Source: Bacillota bacterium
GTDB lineage: Bacteria; Bacillota; Clostridia; Oscillospirales; Acutalibacteraceae
Length of the DNA: 64,000 nucleotides
NCBI GenBank assembly: GCA_023416955.1
Contig: JAEZGM010000050.1
Span: 1-64,000 of the forward strand
Direction of reading: 5' to 3'
Under the pieces are notes generated by a model. That model was given only the letters and a program-made list of their open reading frames with translations. It had not been told where the DNA came from and did no database searches. The position numbers were made by a program, and so were the translations under genes. Shown piece after piece: positions 7,981 through 16,768 of this stretch; within the stretch, counting starts at the first letter, position 1; every line of letters begins with the position of its first letter.

Positions 7981-8829
7981 ATGTTTACGATTCTTGAAAA
8001 GCGCAGGCTTAACGATTCGATGACACTCATGGTGGTTGATGCTCCTTTTATTGCTAAAAAGGCGCACGCGGGCCAGTTCATCATATTGCGCATCAACGAA
8101 TTTGGGGAAAGAATTCCGCTGACTATAGCAGATTATGACCGTGAAAAGGGAACTATTACGATCATTTTTCAAAAAGTCGGCAAAACTACTACAGAGCTTG
8201 ATCAGCTGAACGAAGGCGAAGCGATTCTTGACTTTATCGGGCCTCTCGGAAAAGCCTCCGAAATCGAAGGCTATAAGAAGGTTGCCGTTATCGGCGGCGG
8301 CGCGGGCTGTGCCATTGCTTATCCTCAGGCGAAGGCGCTGCACAACATGGGCGCTAAAGTCGATATTATCGCCGGATTCCGTAATAAGGATATTATCATT
8401 CTTGAAGATGAGATGAAAGCGGCCAGCGACAATCTGATTCTTACAACCGACGACGGTTCCAACGGCAACAAGGGCTTTGTTACCGACGCGCTGCGTAAAA
8501 ACATTGAGGACGGCGCCGGTTATGACCTTGTCATTGCCATTGGCCCGCTGCCCATGATGAGAGCGGTTTGCAACCTGACGAAGGAATTCAACATTAAAAC
8601 CATCATCAGCATGAACCCGATTATGATTGACGGTACAGGCATGTGCGGCGGCTGCCGGCTTACTGTTGGCGGAAAAACAAAGTTTGCCTGTGTTGACGGC
8701 CCTGATTTTGACGGTCATGAAGTTGATTTTGACGAAGCGATCAAAAGGACCAGAACTTATTCCGATATGGAAAAAGAGTCTGCTCGCGAATACAATTGTC
8801 GTTTAATGGAGGGTGCTAAGAATGCCTAA
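7981..8829 (+). CDS. nfnA: NfnA: electron-bifurcating ferredoxin:NADP+ oxidoreductase, small subunit
   Basis: NfnAB couples NADPH, NAD+ and ferredoxin by flavin-based electron bifurcation. This 282-aa subunit has an FAD-binding barrel (RIPLTIADYD at 44-53), an NAD-binding fold (VIGGGAGCA at about 103-111) and the [2Fe-2S] motif with Cys222, Cys225 and Cys237 (GTGMCGGCRLT ... FACVDGP). The ATG at 7981 lies 8 nt after AAGGAAG. A pyrK/sulfide-dehydrogenase relative is possible from sequence alone, but the fused-pair context with nfnB decides. Confidence 0.92.
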   Translation: MFTILEKRRLNDSMTLMVVDAPFIAKKAHAGQFIILRINEFGERIPLTIADYDREKGTITIIFQKVGKTTTELDQLNEGEAILDFIGPLGKASEIEGYKKVAVIGGGAGCAIAYPQAKALHNMGAKVDIIAGFRNKDIIILEDEMKAASDNLILTTDDGSNGNKGFVTDALRKNIEDGAGYDLVIAIGPLPMMRAVCNLTKEFNIKTIISMNPIMIDGTGMCGGCRLTVGGKTKFACVDGPDFDGHEVDFDEAIKRTRTYSDMEKESAREYNCRLMEGAKNA

Positions 8830-10210
8830 TATGACTCCGAATAAAACTCGGATGCCGGAGCAGGATCCGAATGTACGCAACAAAAATTTTGAAGAAGTAA
8901 CTTTGGGATATACCCAGGAAATGGCGATTGAGGAAGCACAGCGCTGCCTGAACTGCAAGCACAAGCCCTGTGTCAGCGGTTGCCCGGTCGGGGTACGCAT
9001 TCCCGAATTTATCAGCCATGTTGCCAACGGCGAATTTGAGGATGCATATAAAACCATTAAGCTGACGAACTCTCTTCCCGCTGTCTGCGGCCGTGTATGC
9101 CCGCAGGAAACGCAGTGCGAATCCAAATGTGTACGCGGCATTAAGAACGAGCCGGTCGGCATTGGCCGTCTGGAGCGTTTCGTCGCGGATTGGCACATGA
9201 AAAACGGAAAAGATGAAGCGGAGAAAGTGGAGCCGAACGGTCATAAGGTCGCGATTGTCGGAGCCGGCCCCGCCGGCTTGACCTGCGCTGGCGACTTGGC
9301 GGCAATGGGTTACAAAGTCACCGTTTTCGAAGCCTTCCATACTGCCGGCGGCGTTTTGATGTACGGTATTCCGGAATTCAGGCTTCCGAAAGAAATCGTA
9401 CAGAAGGAAGTTGTTTCCCTGGAAGCAAAAGGCGTTGAAATCAAGACAAACATGGTGATCGGCAAGGTCCTTTCTGTGGACGAGCTCTTTGAAATGGGCT
9501 ATGAAGCTATTTTCATCGGCACAGGCGCCGGTCTGCCGAACTTTATGAATATTCCCGGTGAGGGACTTGTGGGCACTTATTCCGCAAATGAATTTCTGAC
9601 CCGCGTAAACCTGATGAAGGCATACAAAGACGAGTATGACACTCCGATTATCCGCCCGAAGAATGTCGCGGTTATCGGCGGCGGAAACGTGGCTATGGAC
9701 GCAGCGAGAACCGCAAAGCGTCTTGGCGCGGAGAACGTCTATATTATCTACCGCCGTTCTGAAGAGGAACTTCCTGCCCGTAAAGAAGAAGTTCACCATG
9801 CAAAAGAAGAGGGCATTGTGTTCAGCCTGCTGCATAATCCTGTTGCCATTCACGGCGATGAAAACGGCAGAGTAAACTCCATTGAGTGTGTGGAAATGGA
9901 ACTCGGCGAGCCGGATGCTTCCGGAAGACGCAGGCCCATTGAGAAAAAGGGCTCTAACTTTAAAATTCCGGTTGACTGTGTTGTCGTTGCAATCGGTAAC
10001 TCCCCGAACCCGCTGATCCGTTCCACTACGAAAGGTTTGGAAGCAAACAATCGCGGCTGCATTGTTGTAAACGACGAAACAATGGCAACAACACGCGATG
10101 GCGTTTACGCCGCGGGCGATGCCGTAAGCGGCGCTGCTACGGTTATTCTCGCAATGGGCGGCGGTAAAGAAGCTGCTCAGTCCATCGACAGTTATATAAA
10201 ATCCAAATAA
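8822..10210 (+). CDS. nfnB: NfnB: electron-bifurcating ferredoxin:NADP+ oxidoreductase, large subunit (GltD-like)
   Basis: The 462-aa product has two N-terminal [4Fe-4S] ligand sets (Cys42, 45, 50, 54 and Cys89, 93, 99, 103), then a glutamate-synthase-beta-like flavoprotein with VGAGPAGLTCAGDLA (FAD) and VIGGGNVAMDAARTAKRLGA (NADPH). It is usually annotated gltA/gltD, but no glutamate synthase large subunit is near, and the upstream partner is NfnA. The ATG at 8822 (GGAGG 9 nt upstream) overlaps nfnA by 8 bp, indicating coupled translation. Confidence 0.93.
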   Translation: MPNMTPNKTRMPEQDPNVRNKNFEEVTLGYTQEMAIEEAQRCLNCKHKPCVSGCPVGVRIPEFISHVANGEFEDAYKTIKLTNSLPAVCGRVCPQETQCESKCVRGIKNEPVGIGRLERFVADWHMKNGKDEAEKVEPNGHKVAIVGAGPAGLTCAGDLAAMGYKVTVFEAFHTAGGVLMYGIPEFRLPKEIVQKEVVSLEAKGVEIKTNMVIGKVLSVDELFEMGYEAIFIGTGAGLPNFMNIPGEGLVGTYSANEFLTRVNLMKAYKDEYDTPIIRPKNVAVIGGGNVAMDAARTAKRLGAENVYIIYRRSEEELPARKEEVHHAKEEGIVFSLLHNPVAIHGDENGRVNSIECVEMELGEPDASGRRRPIEKKGSNFKIPVDCVVVAIGNSPNPLIRSTTKGLEANNRGCIVVNDETMATTRDGVYAAGDAVSGAATVILAMGGGKEAAQSIDSYIKSK

Positions 10211-10249
10211 TTCGGTAAATTGTCTTTCGGTTTACTAGTTGAACCAGCT

Positions 10250-10302
10250 ACGAGGGTATTACAAAAGGAATGAAAATTTCTTCTGTAATACCCTCGTTTT
10301 TC
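10250..10302 (+). terminator. Terminator after nfnB
   Basis: The 14-bp perfect stem ACGAGGGTATTACA / TGTAATACCCTCGT (10250-10263, 10284-10297) is followed by TTTTTC. Confidence 0.85.
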
Positions 10303-10373
10303 GTTGCCCGGTTCTCATTGTAAATGATGATTCATATTATTGAGCGGATGATTATTTTACAGGAGGAAAAACG

Positions 10374-10880
10374 ATGAAAGACTATCAAGACTACGACGAA
10401 GATGAGTACGGCCAGAACGAATATGAGAACGATCCGTACAGGGAGCAGGAGCACAGCGGAGGTGTAAAGCAGAGCAGCGTAAAACTGCTGACCGTGATTC
10501 AAATTACCGTTTGCGCAATCATTCTTTTGACCGCTGCATTTTTGAGAATCAGCGGACAGAACGCATATGCGATTGTCCGCAGTTGGTACGTCGAAAATAT
10601 CAACAAAACAATTATACCTGATGAGCAGGTGGAGATCGCGAAGGAAAAAGTGATCAGCCTGTTTCCGGCAGCTTCAGGTAACCCGTTGGAGTCACAGCCG
10701 CAAACAAGTTCTGAGGATAATGCCCAGGGAGCTGTAAGCTCAACCCCGTCGGCAGGCTCGACTGCGGCTGCAAGTTCCACAGATTCTTCGGGTGCGGCCT
10801 CAAGCTCTCAACAGCCTGCGAGCTCGGGAAGCTCTTCAAAATCGCCTGCTCCTGTTGAATCCCAGTCGCTGATTAATTAA
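10374..10880 (+). CDS. Single-pass membrane protein with acidic N-terminus and Ser/Ala-rich tail
   Basis: The 168-aa product has an Asp/Glu/Tyr-rich N-terminus (about 1-35), one transmembrane helix (about 44-63, VIQITVCAIILLTAAFLRI), a short helical region (about 75-100) and a low-complexity Ser/Ala/Pro/Gln tail of about 65 residues. AGGAGG lies before the ATG. It sits 9 bp upstream of an spoIVFB-like protease gene, where SpoIVFA lies in Bacillus, but lacks the M23-like domain of SpoIVFA. Its role as a protease partner is inferred only from position. Confidence 0.75.
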   Translation: MKDYQDYDEDEYGQNEYENDPYREQEHSGGVKQSSVKLLTVIQITVCAIILLTAAFLRISGQNAYAIVRSWYVENINKTIIPDEQVEIAKEKVISLFPAASGNPLESQPQTSSEDNAQGAVSSTPSAGSTAAASSTDSSGAASSSQQPASSGSSSKSPAPVESQSLIN

Positions 10881-10889
10881 GCGGCTTTC

Positions 10890-11483
10890 ATGATCACATT
10901 TTATATCAAAAACTGCCGGGTTTCCGTCAGCTTCTTTTTTGTTGCCGCAGCCGCGGCGCTGCTGGTGATAGACCAAAGCGGTCTGTCGTTACTGACATTT
11001 CTGTCCGCCGCTTTTCACGAAGCCGGCCACTTTCTGGCGATGTCGTTCATCGGCGTAAGGCTTTCCCAAATTCGCGTTACGCCGTTCGGCATGGATATTG
11101 AAAAATCGCAGTGTGTACAGCGCAGTTACTGCCGCGATCTTTGCGTCTCCCTTTCCGGTCCGCTTATGAATCTGATTGCGGGGGTTGTTTCCGCTACCTT
11201 AAATAATGCGGATTTTGCGAACATTAATTTCGCGCTTGCCGCTTTCAACCTTTTGCCGATTGAACCGCTTGACGGCGGGCAGGCGCTTTATTCGCTGCTG
11301 TGCAACCGCTTCAGCTCTGACCGCTCGGCGAAAATAGTCTCCGTTATTTCTTTTGTGACGCTGCTTCCTCTTGCTGTTTTGGGCTTTCTTTCCGTTTTTC
11401 GTTCTCCATGGAATTTCTCGCTGCTCCTCACCTGCGTCTATCTGATATTTCTGCTTGTTTTCAAAAGCGGAAGATATTATTAA
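10890..11483 (+). CDS. SpoIVFB-like site-2 intramembrane metalloprotease (M50)
   Basis: The 197-aa, strongly hydrophobic protein has the zinc motif HEAGH at 43-47 and the second ligand motif PIEPLDGGQ with Asp128, the signature of M50 proteases. SpoIVFB cleaves pro-sigma-K in the mother cell. The CBS domain of Bacillus SpoIVFB is absent, so this is a short form of the kind seen in Clostridia. No good SD is visible before the ATG, suggesting coupling to the gene 9 bp upstream. The exact substrate is not known. Confidence 0.85.
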   Translation: MITFYIKNCRVSVSFFFVAAAAALLVIDQSGLSLLTFLSAAFHEAGHFLAMSFIGVRLSQIRVTPFGMDIEKSQCVQRSYCRDLCVSLSGPLMNLIAGVVSATLNNADFANINFALAAFNLLPIEPLDGGQALYSLLCNRFSSDRSAKIVSVISFVTLLPLAVLGFLSVFRSPWNFSLLLTCVYLIFLLVFKSGRYY

Positions 11484-11543
11484 TTTGCAATCTACCCGAA
11501 GGGGCTGTATAATGAAGAGCATTGAATGACCCGGAGGTTCTTA

Positions 11544-13388
11544 ATGATTGACAACAGAGTAGAAAAAATATTGCTGAAGGTGCAGAAGCCGGGGCGCTAT
11601 GTCGGCGGCGAACTGAACAGTATTATCAAAAATAAAGACGAGATTGATGTTCGCTTTGCTTTTTGTTTCCCGGACATCTATGAAATCGGCATGTCGCATC
11701 TTGGCATGAAAATTTTATACAGCCAGCTGAATTCACTCCCTTACACATGGTGTGAGCGGGTTTTCGCGCCATGGGCGGACATGGAAGAGCAAATGCGCGC
11801 AAACGGCATTCCGCTCTACGCGCTCGAAAGCGGAGACAGCATCGCGGACTTTGACATTATCGGTTTTACGCTTCAGTATGAATTAAGCTATACCAATATT
11901 CTGAATATGCTCAATATGGCGGGAATTCCGCTTCTCGCCGGCGAGCGTCATTCGCTTTCCCAACTGGTTGTTGCGGGCGGCCCCTGCGCCTGTAATCCCG
12001 AGCCACTGGCCGATTTTGTGGATTTGTTCTTTATCGGCGAGGGGGAAGAGGTCGATTGCGAAGTAGTTGAGCTTTATAGAGAGTTCAAGCAAAAAAACGG
12101 AACCAAAGAGGATTTTTTGATTGCCGCTGCAAAGATTCAGGGCGTTTATGTTCCTTCCCTTTACGACGTAACATACCGGGTGGACGGAACCCTGTGCGCG
12201 GTTACGCCGAAAGACGGCGCGCCCGCGACGGTGGAAAAACGGGTTATTATGGACGTGGACAAGGCCTATTTCCCGGATCGTTTTGTGGTTCCTTACATTG
12301 AAATTGTACATGACCGCACAGTAACGGAAGTGCTGCGCGGCTGTATTCGCGGCTGCCGGTTCTGTCAGGCCGGGTTCATCTACCGCCCGTTCCGCGAAAA
12401 ATCGGTTGATGTAATTGACCGCCAGTGCCATGACCTGTGCGCAAATACAGGTTACGACGAAATTACGCTTTCCTCGCTGAGTACCAGCGATTATTCCAAA
12501 ATCAATGAGCTGATTGACCAGATTCAAACCTGGTCGGAGGAAGAAAAAACGGGAATTTCCCTGCCTTCGCTGCGGGTGGACAATTTTTCAAGCGAATTGA
12601 TGGATAAAATTAAATCCGTGCGCCGCAGCGGACTGACCTTTGCGCCCGAAGCGGGCACACAGCGCCTGCGCGATGTCATCAATAAAAACGTAACGGAAGA
12701 AGAACTGCTTCGTACCGTCAATACGGCGTTTCGCGGCGGGTGGACAACCATTAAGCTGTATTTTATGATCGGATTGCCCACAGAAACCATGGAAGACGTG
12801 GAGGGAATTGCGAATCTGGGGCAGACGGTGGTGGACGCTTTCTACAACAGCCCGGACAAGCCGCGCGGAAAAAGCGTAAAGGTATCCGTCAGCGCGTCAT
12901 CCTTTGTACCGAAGCCGTTTACGCCCTTCCAGTGGGAACCGCAGGATACCATGGAAATGCTGCAGGAAAAACAGCGCCATCTGCTTTCTTCGATTCATTC
13001 TAAGAAAATCGAACCGAGTTGGCACGACGCGGATACCAGCTATATGGAAGGTGTTTTTGCCCGCGGCGACAGGCGCCTTGGCGCGGTTCTTCTGGAAGCG
13101 CAGAAGAGCGGCATGAAAATGGATGGCTGGCAGGACTTCTTTTCTCTGAAAAAGTGGCTTTCGGTATTTGAAAAGTGCAGCGTAGACCCATCGTTTTACG
13201 CGAACCGCAAAAGAAACTTTGACGAGGTGCTCCCGTGGGATCACATTGATTACGGAGTCAAAAAATCCTTCTTAATTAAGGAATGTGAACGGGCATACGC
13301 CAACACGACGACGCCCAACTGCCGTGAGGCCTGCTCCGCATGCGGCGCATCCTGCTTTAAAGGGGGGATATGCGTTGAAAACCGTTAG
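11544..13388 (+). CDS. B12-binding-like radical SAM protein, TIGR03960 family
   Basis: The 614-aa protein has an N-terminal Rossmann/B12-binding-like part (about 1-230) and a radical SAM domain with the [4Fe-4S] motif CIRGCRFC at Cys267, 271 and 274. A C-terminal region ends in several more cysteines (CREACSACGASC). The family always travels with a DUF2344 protein, found here as the next gene; the substrate is unknown. The ATG at 11544 has GGAGG 7 nt before it; an earlier in-frame ATG at 11526 lies upstream of that SD. Confidence 0.88.
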   Translation: MIDNRVEKILLKVQKPGRYVGGELNSIIKNKDEIDVRFAFCFPDIYEIGMSHLGMKILYSQLNSLPYTWCERVFAPWADMEEQMRANGIPLYALESGDSIADFDIIGFTLQYELSYTNILNMLNMAGIPLLAGERHSLSQLVVAGGPCACNPEPLADFVDLFFIGEGEEVDCEVVELYREFKQKNGTKEDFLIAAAKIQGVYVPSLYDVTYRVDGTLCAVTPKDGAPATVEKRVIMDVDKAYFPDRFVVPYIEIVHDRTVTEVLRGCIRGCRFCQAGFIYRPFREKSVDVIDRQCHDLCANTGYDEITLSSLSTSDYSKINELIDQIQTWSEEEKTGISLPSLRVDNFSSELMDKIKSVRRSGLTFAPEAGTQRLRDVINKNVTEEELLRTVNTAFRGGWTTIKLYFMIGLPTETMEDVEGIANLGQTVVDAFYNSPDKPRGKSVKVSVSASSFVPKPFTPFQWEPQDTMEMLQEKQRHLLSSIHSKKIEPSWHDADTSYMEGVFARGDRRLGAVLLEAQKSGMKMDGWQDFFSLKKWLSVFEKCSVDPSFYANRKRNFDEVLPWDHIDYGVKKSFLIKECERAYANTTTPNCREACSACGASCFKGGICVENR

Positions 13389-14034
13389 AATCTGGTTTCG
13401 GAAGGTCGGCTCCGCGCGTTACATCTCTCACCTTGATTTAAATCGCTGTATGTCCAGGGCAATGCACAAGGCGAAAATCCCGCTTTGGTATACGCAGGGA
13501 TTCAATCCCCACGCATTTCTTGTGTTCGCGTTGCCTCTGCCGCTTGGAATCCAGAGTGAGCGGGAATCCCTTGACGTAAAGCTGGACGATGACGCAATCA
13601 CGCGTGAAGAGCTGATTCCCAAAATGAATTCTGCGCTTCCGCCTGATCTGGCAGTTTTCGACGTAACGGAGCCGGTTATGAAAGCGGGGCAGATTACCTC
13701 GGCATCTTACCGGCTTCTGCTTGACCCGGAAACGGCCTCTGCGAAGGAAATCTGCGATAAAATACGCGCGCTATTTGAATTGTCAGAAGTACTGGTGCCG
13801 AAGCACACGAAAAGCGGCATGATTGATTTTGACCTCAAGCCGTACCTGCATCATGTGGAGGTATCGGTAAAGGATCAGTTCGTGCAAATTGACGCGTTTC
13901 TTCCCGCGGGCAGCACAATGAACGTAAACCCCATGCTTCTGCTGGAAGCGATGAAGAAATATCTTGGTCTGGATTTATACGCCAGAATGGAAAGACTCGC
14001 CCTATACGACGCGGACGGAAATTTATTTGAATAA
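13375..14034 (+). CDS. DUF2344 (TIGR03936) partner of the radical SAM protein
   Basis: The 219-aa product begins KTVRIWFRKVGSARYISHLD, the typical opening of TIGR03936. The TTG at 13375, 7 nt after GGGGGG, is chosen because an upstream extension to 13285 is non-conserved and lies inside the preceding gene. It overlaps that gene by 14 bp. In other bacteria this domain is often fused to TIGR03960, so the two probably form one enzyme. The function is unknown. Confidence 0.85.
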   Translation: MKTVRIWFRKVGSARYISHLDLNRCMSRAMHKAKIPLWYTQGFNPHAFLVFALPLPLGIQSERESLDVKLDDDAITREELIPKMNSALPPDLAVFDVTEPVMKAGQITSASYRLLLDPETASAKEICDKIRALFELSEVLVPKHTKSGMIDFDLKPYLHHVEVSVKDQFVQIDAFLPAGSTMNVNPMLLLEAMKKYLGLDLYARMERLALYDADGNLFE

Positions 14035-14048
14035 AAACCAAAAAAAGA

Positions 14049-14200
14049 TTGCACCTTTCAGCGAAATATGATAGACTATATAGGCATTTGGAATCCGTCG
14101 GTTTTCCGATGGGGGTCAATGCCCGGTATTACCGTGACATTGAAGCGGACAGTCCTCTGCCGGCTGGCATGAATGTCTGAATTTTAGGAGGAAATTTTTC
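14049..14200 (+). promoter_or_regulatory. Promoter and structured leader of rplS
   Basis: TTGCAC (14049), 17 bp and TAGACT form a plausible promoter. About 110 nt of leader follow, with several G+C-rich complementary segments (for example CCGTCGGTT / CCGATGGGGG), before AGGAGG and the rplS start. Firmicutes rplS genes often carry an autoregulatory L19 leader; I cannot confirm that fold here. Confidence 0.35.
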
Positions 14201-14545
14201 ATGGACGCATTAAAATTAATTGCTCAGGATTCAACCAAAACAGAACTTCCGGAATTTGAAGTCGGCGACACTGTTCGCATCAGCGTAAATATCCGCGAAG
14301 GTCAGCGCGAAAGAATCCAGCTTTTCGAAGGAACTGTAATCGCTCGCAAGGGCAGCGGCATTTCTGAAACCTTTACCGTCAGACGCGTATCTTATGGTGT
14401 CGGCGTGGAAAGAGTTTTCCCGATTCATTCTCCTAACGTAAAGGGAATTGAAATCGTTCGCCATGGCCGTGTGCGCAGAGCAAAACTTTATTATCTGCGT
14501 GACCGCGTGGGCAAGGCTGCTAAAGTTAAAGAGCAACTGAAATAA
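14201..14545 (+). CDS. rplS: 50S ribosomal protein L19
   Basis: The 114-aa protein has the standard L19 length and signature: VGDTVRISVNIREGQRERIQ, FEGTVIARKGSGISETFTVR, YGVGVERVFP and the C-terminal RRAKLYYLRDRVGKAAKV. It sits at the 30S-50S interface of the ribosome. AGGAGG precedes the ATG, and a terminator follows within 12 bp. The usual trmD-rimM neighbours are absent. Confidence 0.98.
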   Translation: MDALKLIAQDSTKTELPEFEVGDTVRISVNIREGQRERIQLFEGTVIARKGSGISETFTVRRVSYGVGVERVFPIHSPNVKGIEIVRHGRVRRAKLYYLRDRVGKAAKVKEQLK

Positions 14546-14555
14546 GTTCGATTTG

Positions 14556-14585
14556 AAAAGGGACATGTATGTGTCCCTTTTTTGC
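14556..14585 (+). terminator. Terminator after rplS
   Basis: The stem AAAAGGGACA / TGTCCCTTTT (14556-14565, 14572-14581) runs directly into T6. Confidence 0.85.
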
Positions 14586-14658
14586 TATTACCATAATTTT
14601 TTAAATAGCTCTGTTTTAGATTTAAAAAAGAATTGTTAATAATAAAGAGGTGGCCTTC

Positions 14659-15246
14659 TTGAATCAGGATCATGATATACCCGAAATCCAGCCTTCCGGC
14701 GAAGACAGCGTAACCCGTCCGGCTGTCGGCTGCTTTGAATGGATTGAAGCACTGATTCCTGCCCTGATTATCATTCTGGTGCTGTTTACGTTTCTGTTCC
14801 GCGTCATTACTGTCAACGGAGATTCTATGAAGCCGAACCTGCAGAACGATTATAAGGTGTTTGTTTCCTGTACCGACCGGAATTTTTCACGCGACAGCAT
14901 TGTTGTTGTGGACGGCAGGGGAACAAAATTGGATAAAATTATTGTGAAGCGCGTGATTGCCACGGAAGGGCAGACGGTCAATATTGACTTTCAGACCGGT
15001 GTGGTTTCGGTGGACGGCGTTGCGCTTGACGAATCCGCTTACATTGAAAACGGCATCACCAAAGATCAGTATGATGTTACATTCCCGCAGAAAGTACCGG
15101 CCGGGCATGTTTTTGTCCTTGGGGACAACCGCATCGTTTCGGAAGACAGCAGGGCAAGTGACGTCGGTATGATCGATCAGCGTTATATTATCGGAAAGGC
15201 GGAATTCATTATTTCTCCTTTTGCCAAATTCGGGCGTTTACAGTAA
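14659..15246 (+). CDS. lepB: Type I signal peptidase, first copy
   Basis: The enzyme removes signal peptides from exported proteins at the outer membrane face. The 195-aa product has one N-terminal transmembrane helix (about 31-50), the nucleophile Ser56 in NGDSMKPNL, the general base Lys97 in DKIIVKRVIATEG and the GDNR box (VFVLGDNR). The TTG at 14659 is 8 nt after AGAGG. It is followed 37 bp later by a second paralogue. Confidence 0.92.
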   Translation: MNQDHDIPEIQPSGEDSVTRPAVGCFEWIEALIPALIIILVLFTFLFRVITVNGDSMKPNLQNDYKVFVSCTDRNFSRDSIVVVDGRGTKLDKIIVKRVIATEGQTVNIDFQTGVVSVDGVALDESAYIENGITKDQYDVTFPQKVPAGHVFVLGDNRIVSEDSRASDVGMIDQRYIIGKAEFIISPFAKFGRLQ

Positions 15247-15283
15247 ATCCGTCTTTCTTTACTATAAAGGAGTTGTCTCCCTG

Positions 15284-15868
15284 TTGAACCTCCATACAGC
15301 AAGAATCGCCGCGAAAGAAGAGGATGGTACTGCCCACGTTCAGAACAATCTAAAGACGAGCTGTTTTGAATACATGGCGTCCATTATCACTTCTTTAGTC
15401 GCCGTTGTAATACTATTTACTTTATTTTTCCGTATCGTTACGGTTTTTGGCCCGTCCATGCTGCCGACACTGCAGTCAGGCGACCATGTTGTTTTATTCT
15501 GCTGGAACTATCAGCCGCAGCACGATGATGTTGTTGTGATTACGCAAACCGCGCAGTACGACAAGCCGATCATTAAGCGGGTGATCGCGCTGGAAAATGA
15601 AGCTGTCGACATTGATTTTAAAACCGGTATAATTTCAGTCAACGGGAAGCCGCTTGAGGAATCAGATTATTTAAAACGGGGCGTTACACACTCTGACTTT
15701 ACGTTTCCGCTTACGGTTCCCAAAGGTCATGTTTTTGTTCTTGGGGACAACCGTTCCGTTTCAAACGACAGCCGATACAGCGATATCGGCATGATTGACG
15801 AGCGCTATATTCTTGGAAAAGCACAATGTGTGCTGTTTCCGTTTGACAGGCTCGGCGCAATTAATTAA
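15284..15868 (+). CDS. lepB: Type I signal peptidase, second copy
   Basis: This 194-aa paralogue of the preceding gene has the same plan: transmembrane helix at about 34-52, Ser58 in FGPSMLPTL, Lys98 in KPIIKRVIALE and GDNRSVSNDSR. The TTG at 15284 follows AAGGAG by 11 nt; an upstream in-frame extension reaches into the first copy and is unlikely. Divergence between the copies suggests an old duplication, perhaps with different substrate preference. Confidence 0.9.
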   Translation: MNLHTARIAAKEEDGTAHVQNNLKTSCFEYMASIITSLVAVVILFTLFFRIVTVFGPSMLPTLQSGDHVVLFCWNYQPQHDDVVVITQTAQYDKPIIKRVIALENEAVDIDFKTGIISVNGKPLEESDYLKRGVTHSDFTFPLTVPKGHVFVLGDNRSVSNDSRYSDIGMIDERYILGKAQCVLFPFDRLGAIN

Positions 15869-15900
15869 CAGATGTTTTATCTTAGAGGACGATTTTAAAT

Positions 15901-16767
15901 ATGAGTGAGGCACAATCGATACAATGGTTTCCCGGTCATATGACCAAAACCAAACGACAAATTGAAAAAAGCTTAAAGCTGGTTGACGTAGTCGCCGAAA
16001 TTATTGACGCGCGCATCCCGGAAAGCAGCCGCAATCCGGTTCTGAATTCCATTATTCAGAATAAGCCGCGCGTCATATTGATGAATAAAAGTGATGTCGC
16101 CGACCCGGTGCAGACAAACCGGTGGATTGCGTATTATAAATCCAAAGGGATTCCCGCGCTGCCGATTGACTGCCGCACCGGCAAAGGGCTGAACGGATTT
16201 ATCCCGCTTGTGAAGGACGTACTCAGCGACCGCATTGCCGCGTGGGAGTCAAAAGGCATGGTAGGGCGCGGAATCCGCGTCATGGTAGTCGGTATTCCGA
16301 ATGTCGGCAAATCCTCGCTGATCAACCGGCTATCGAAAAACGCGAAGGCCAATGTGGAGGACCGGCCCGGTGTGACGCGTTCGAACCAATGGTTCACCAT
16401 CGGTAAGGGATTTGACCTTTTGGACACGCCCGGGGTGCTCTGGCCGAAATTTGAGGATAAAACGGTCGGCGAGCGTCTGGCCTTTACGGGCGCCGTAAAA
16501 GATGAGGTGGTCGACACCGAGCACCTTGCCTCGCGTCTTTTGGAAGTACTGCGCGACAGGTACCCCGCCGCACTGAAGCAGCGCTATAAGCTGGATACCG
16601 ATCTTTCTGGCTTACAGGGTTACGAGTTGCTGGAAATAATCGGTAAAAAACGCGCAATGCTGATTTCCGGCGGTGAAATTGATACCGAACGCGCATCCAT
16701 CATGGTTCTTGACGAGTTCCGAAGCGGCACGATGGGCAGGATTACGCTGGAACAGGCTGGGGTGTAA
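15901..16767 (+). CDS. rbgA: Ribosome biogenesis GTPase RbgA (YlqF)
   Basis: RbgA is a circularly permuted GTPase needed for late 50S assembly. The 288-aa product starts with WFPGHMTKTKRQIEK and has the permuted order: G4 NKSD, then G1 GIPNVGKSS, then G3 DTPGVLWP, followed by a C-terminal ANTAR-like helical domain. It has full family length. The signal peptidase-rbgA-rnhB order is classic for Firmicutes. Confidence 0.96.
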   Translation: MSEAQSIQWFPGHMTKTKRQIEKSLKLVDVVAEIIDARIPESSRNPVLNSIIQNKPRVILMNKSDVADPVQTNRWIAYYKSKGIPALPIDCRTGKGLNGFIPLVKDVLSDRIAAWESKGMVGRGIRVMVVGIPNVGKSSLINRLSKNAKANVEDRPGVTRSNQWFTIGKGFDLLDTPGVLWPKFEDKTVGERLAFTGAVKDEVVDTEHLASRLLEVLRDRYPAALKQRYKLDTDLSGLQGYELLEIIGKKRAMLISGGEIDTERASIMVLDEFRSGTMGRITLEQAGV

Positions 16768-16768
16768 C

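Noticed and set aside
8816..9853. 345-codon open frame on the minus strand
   Set aside because: It is antisense to nfnB, whose cysteine and nucleotide-binding motifs are intact; no SD is present.
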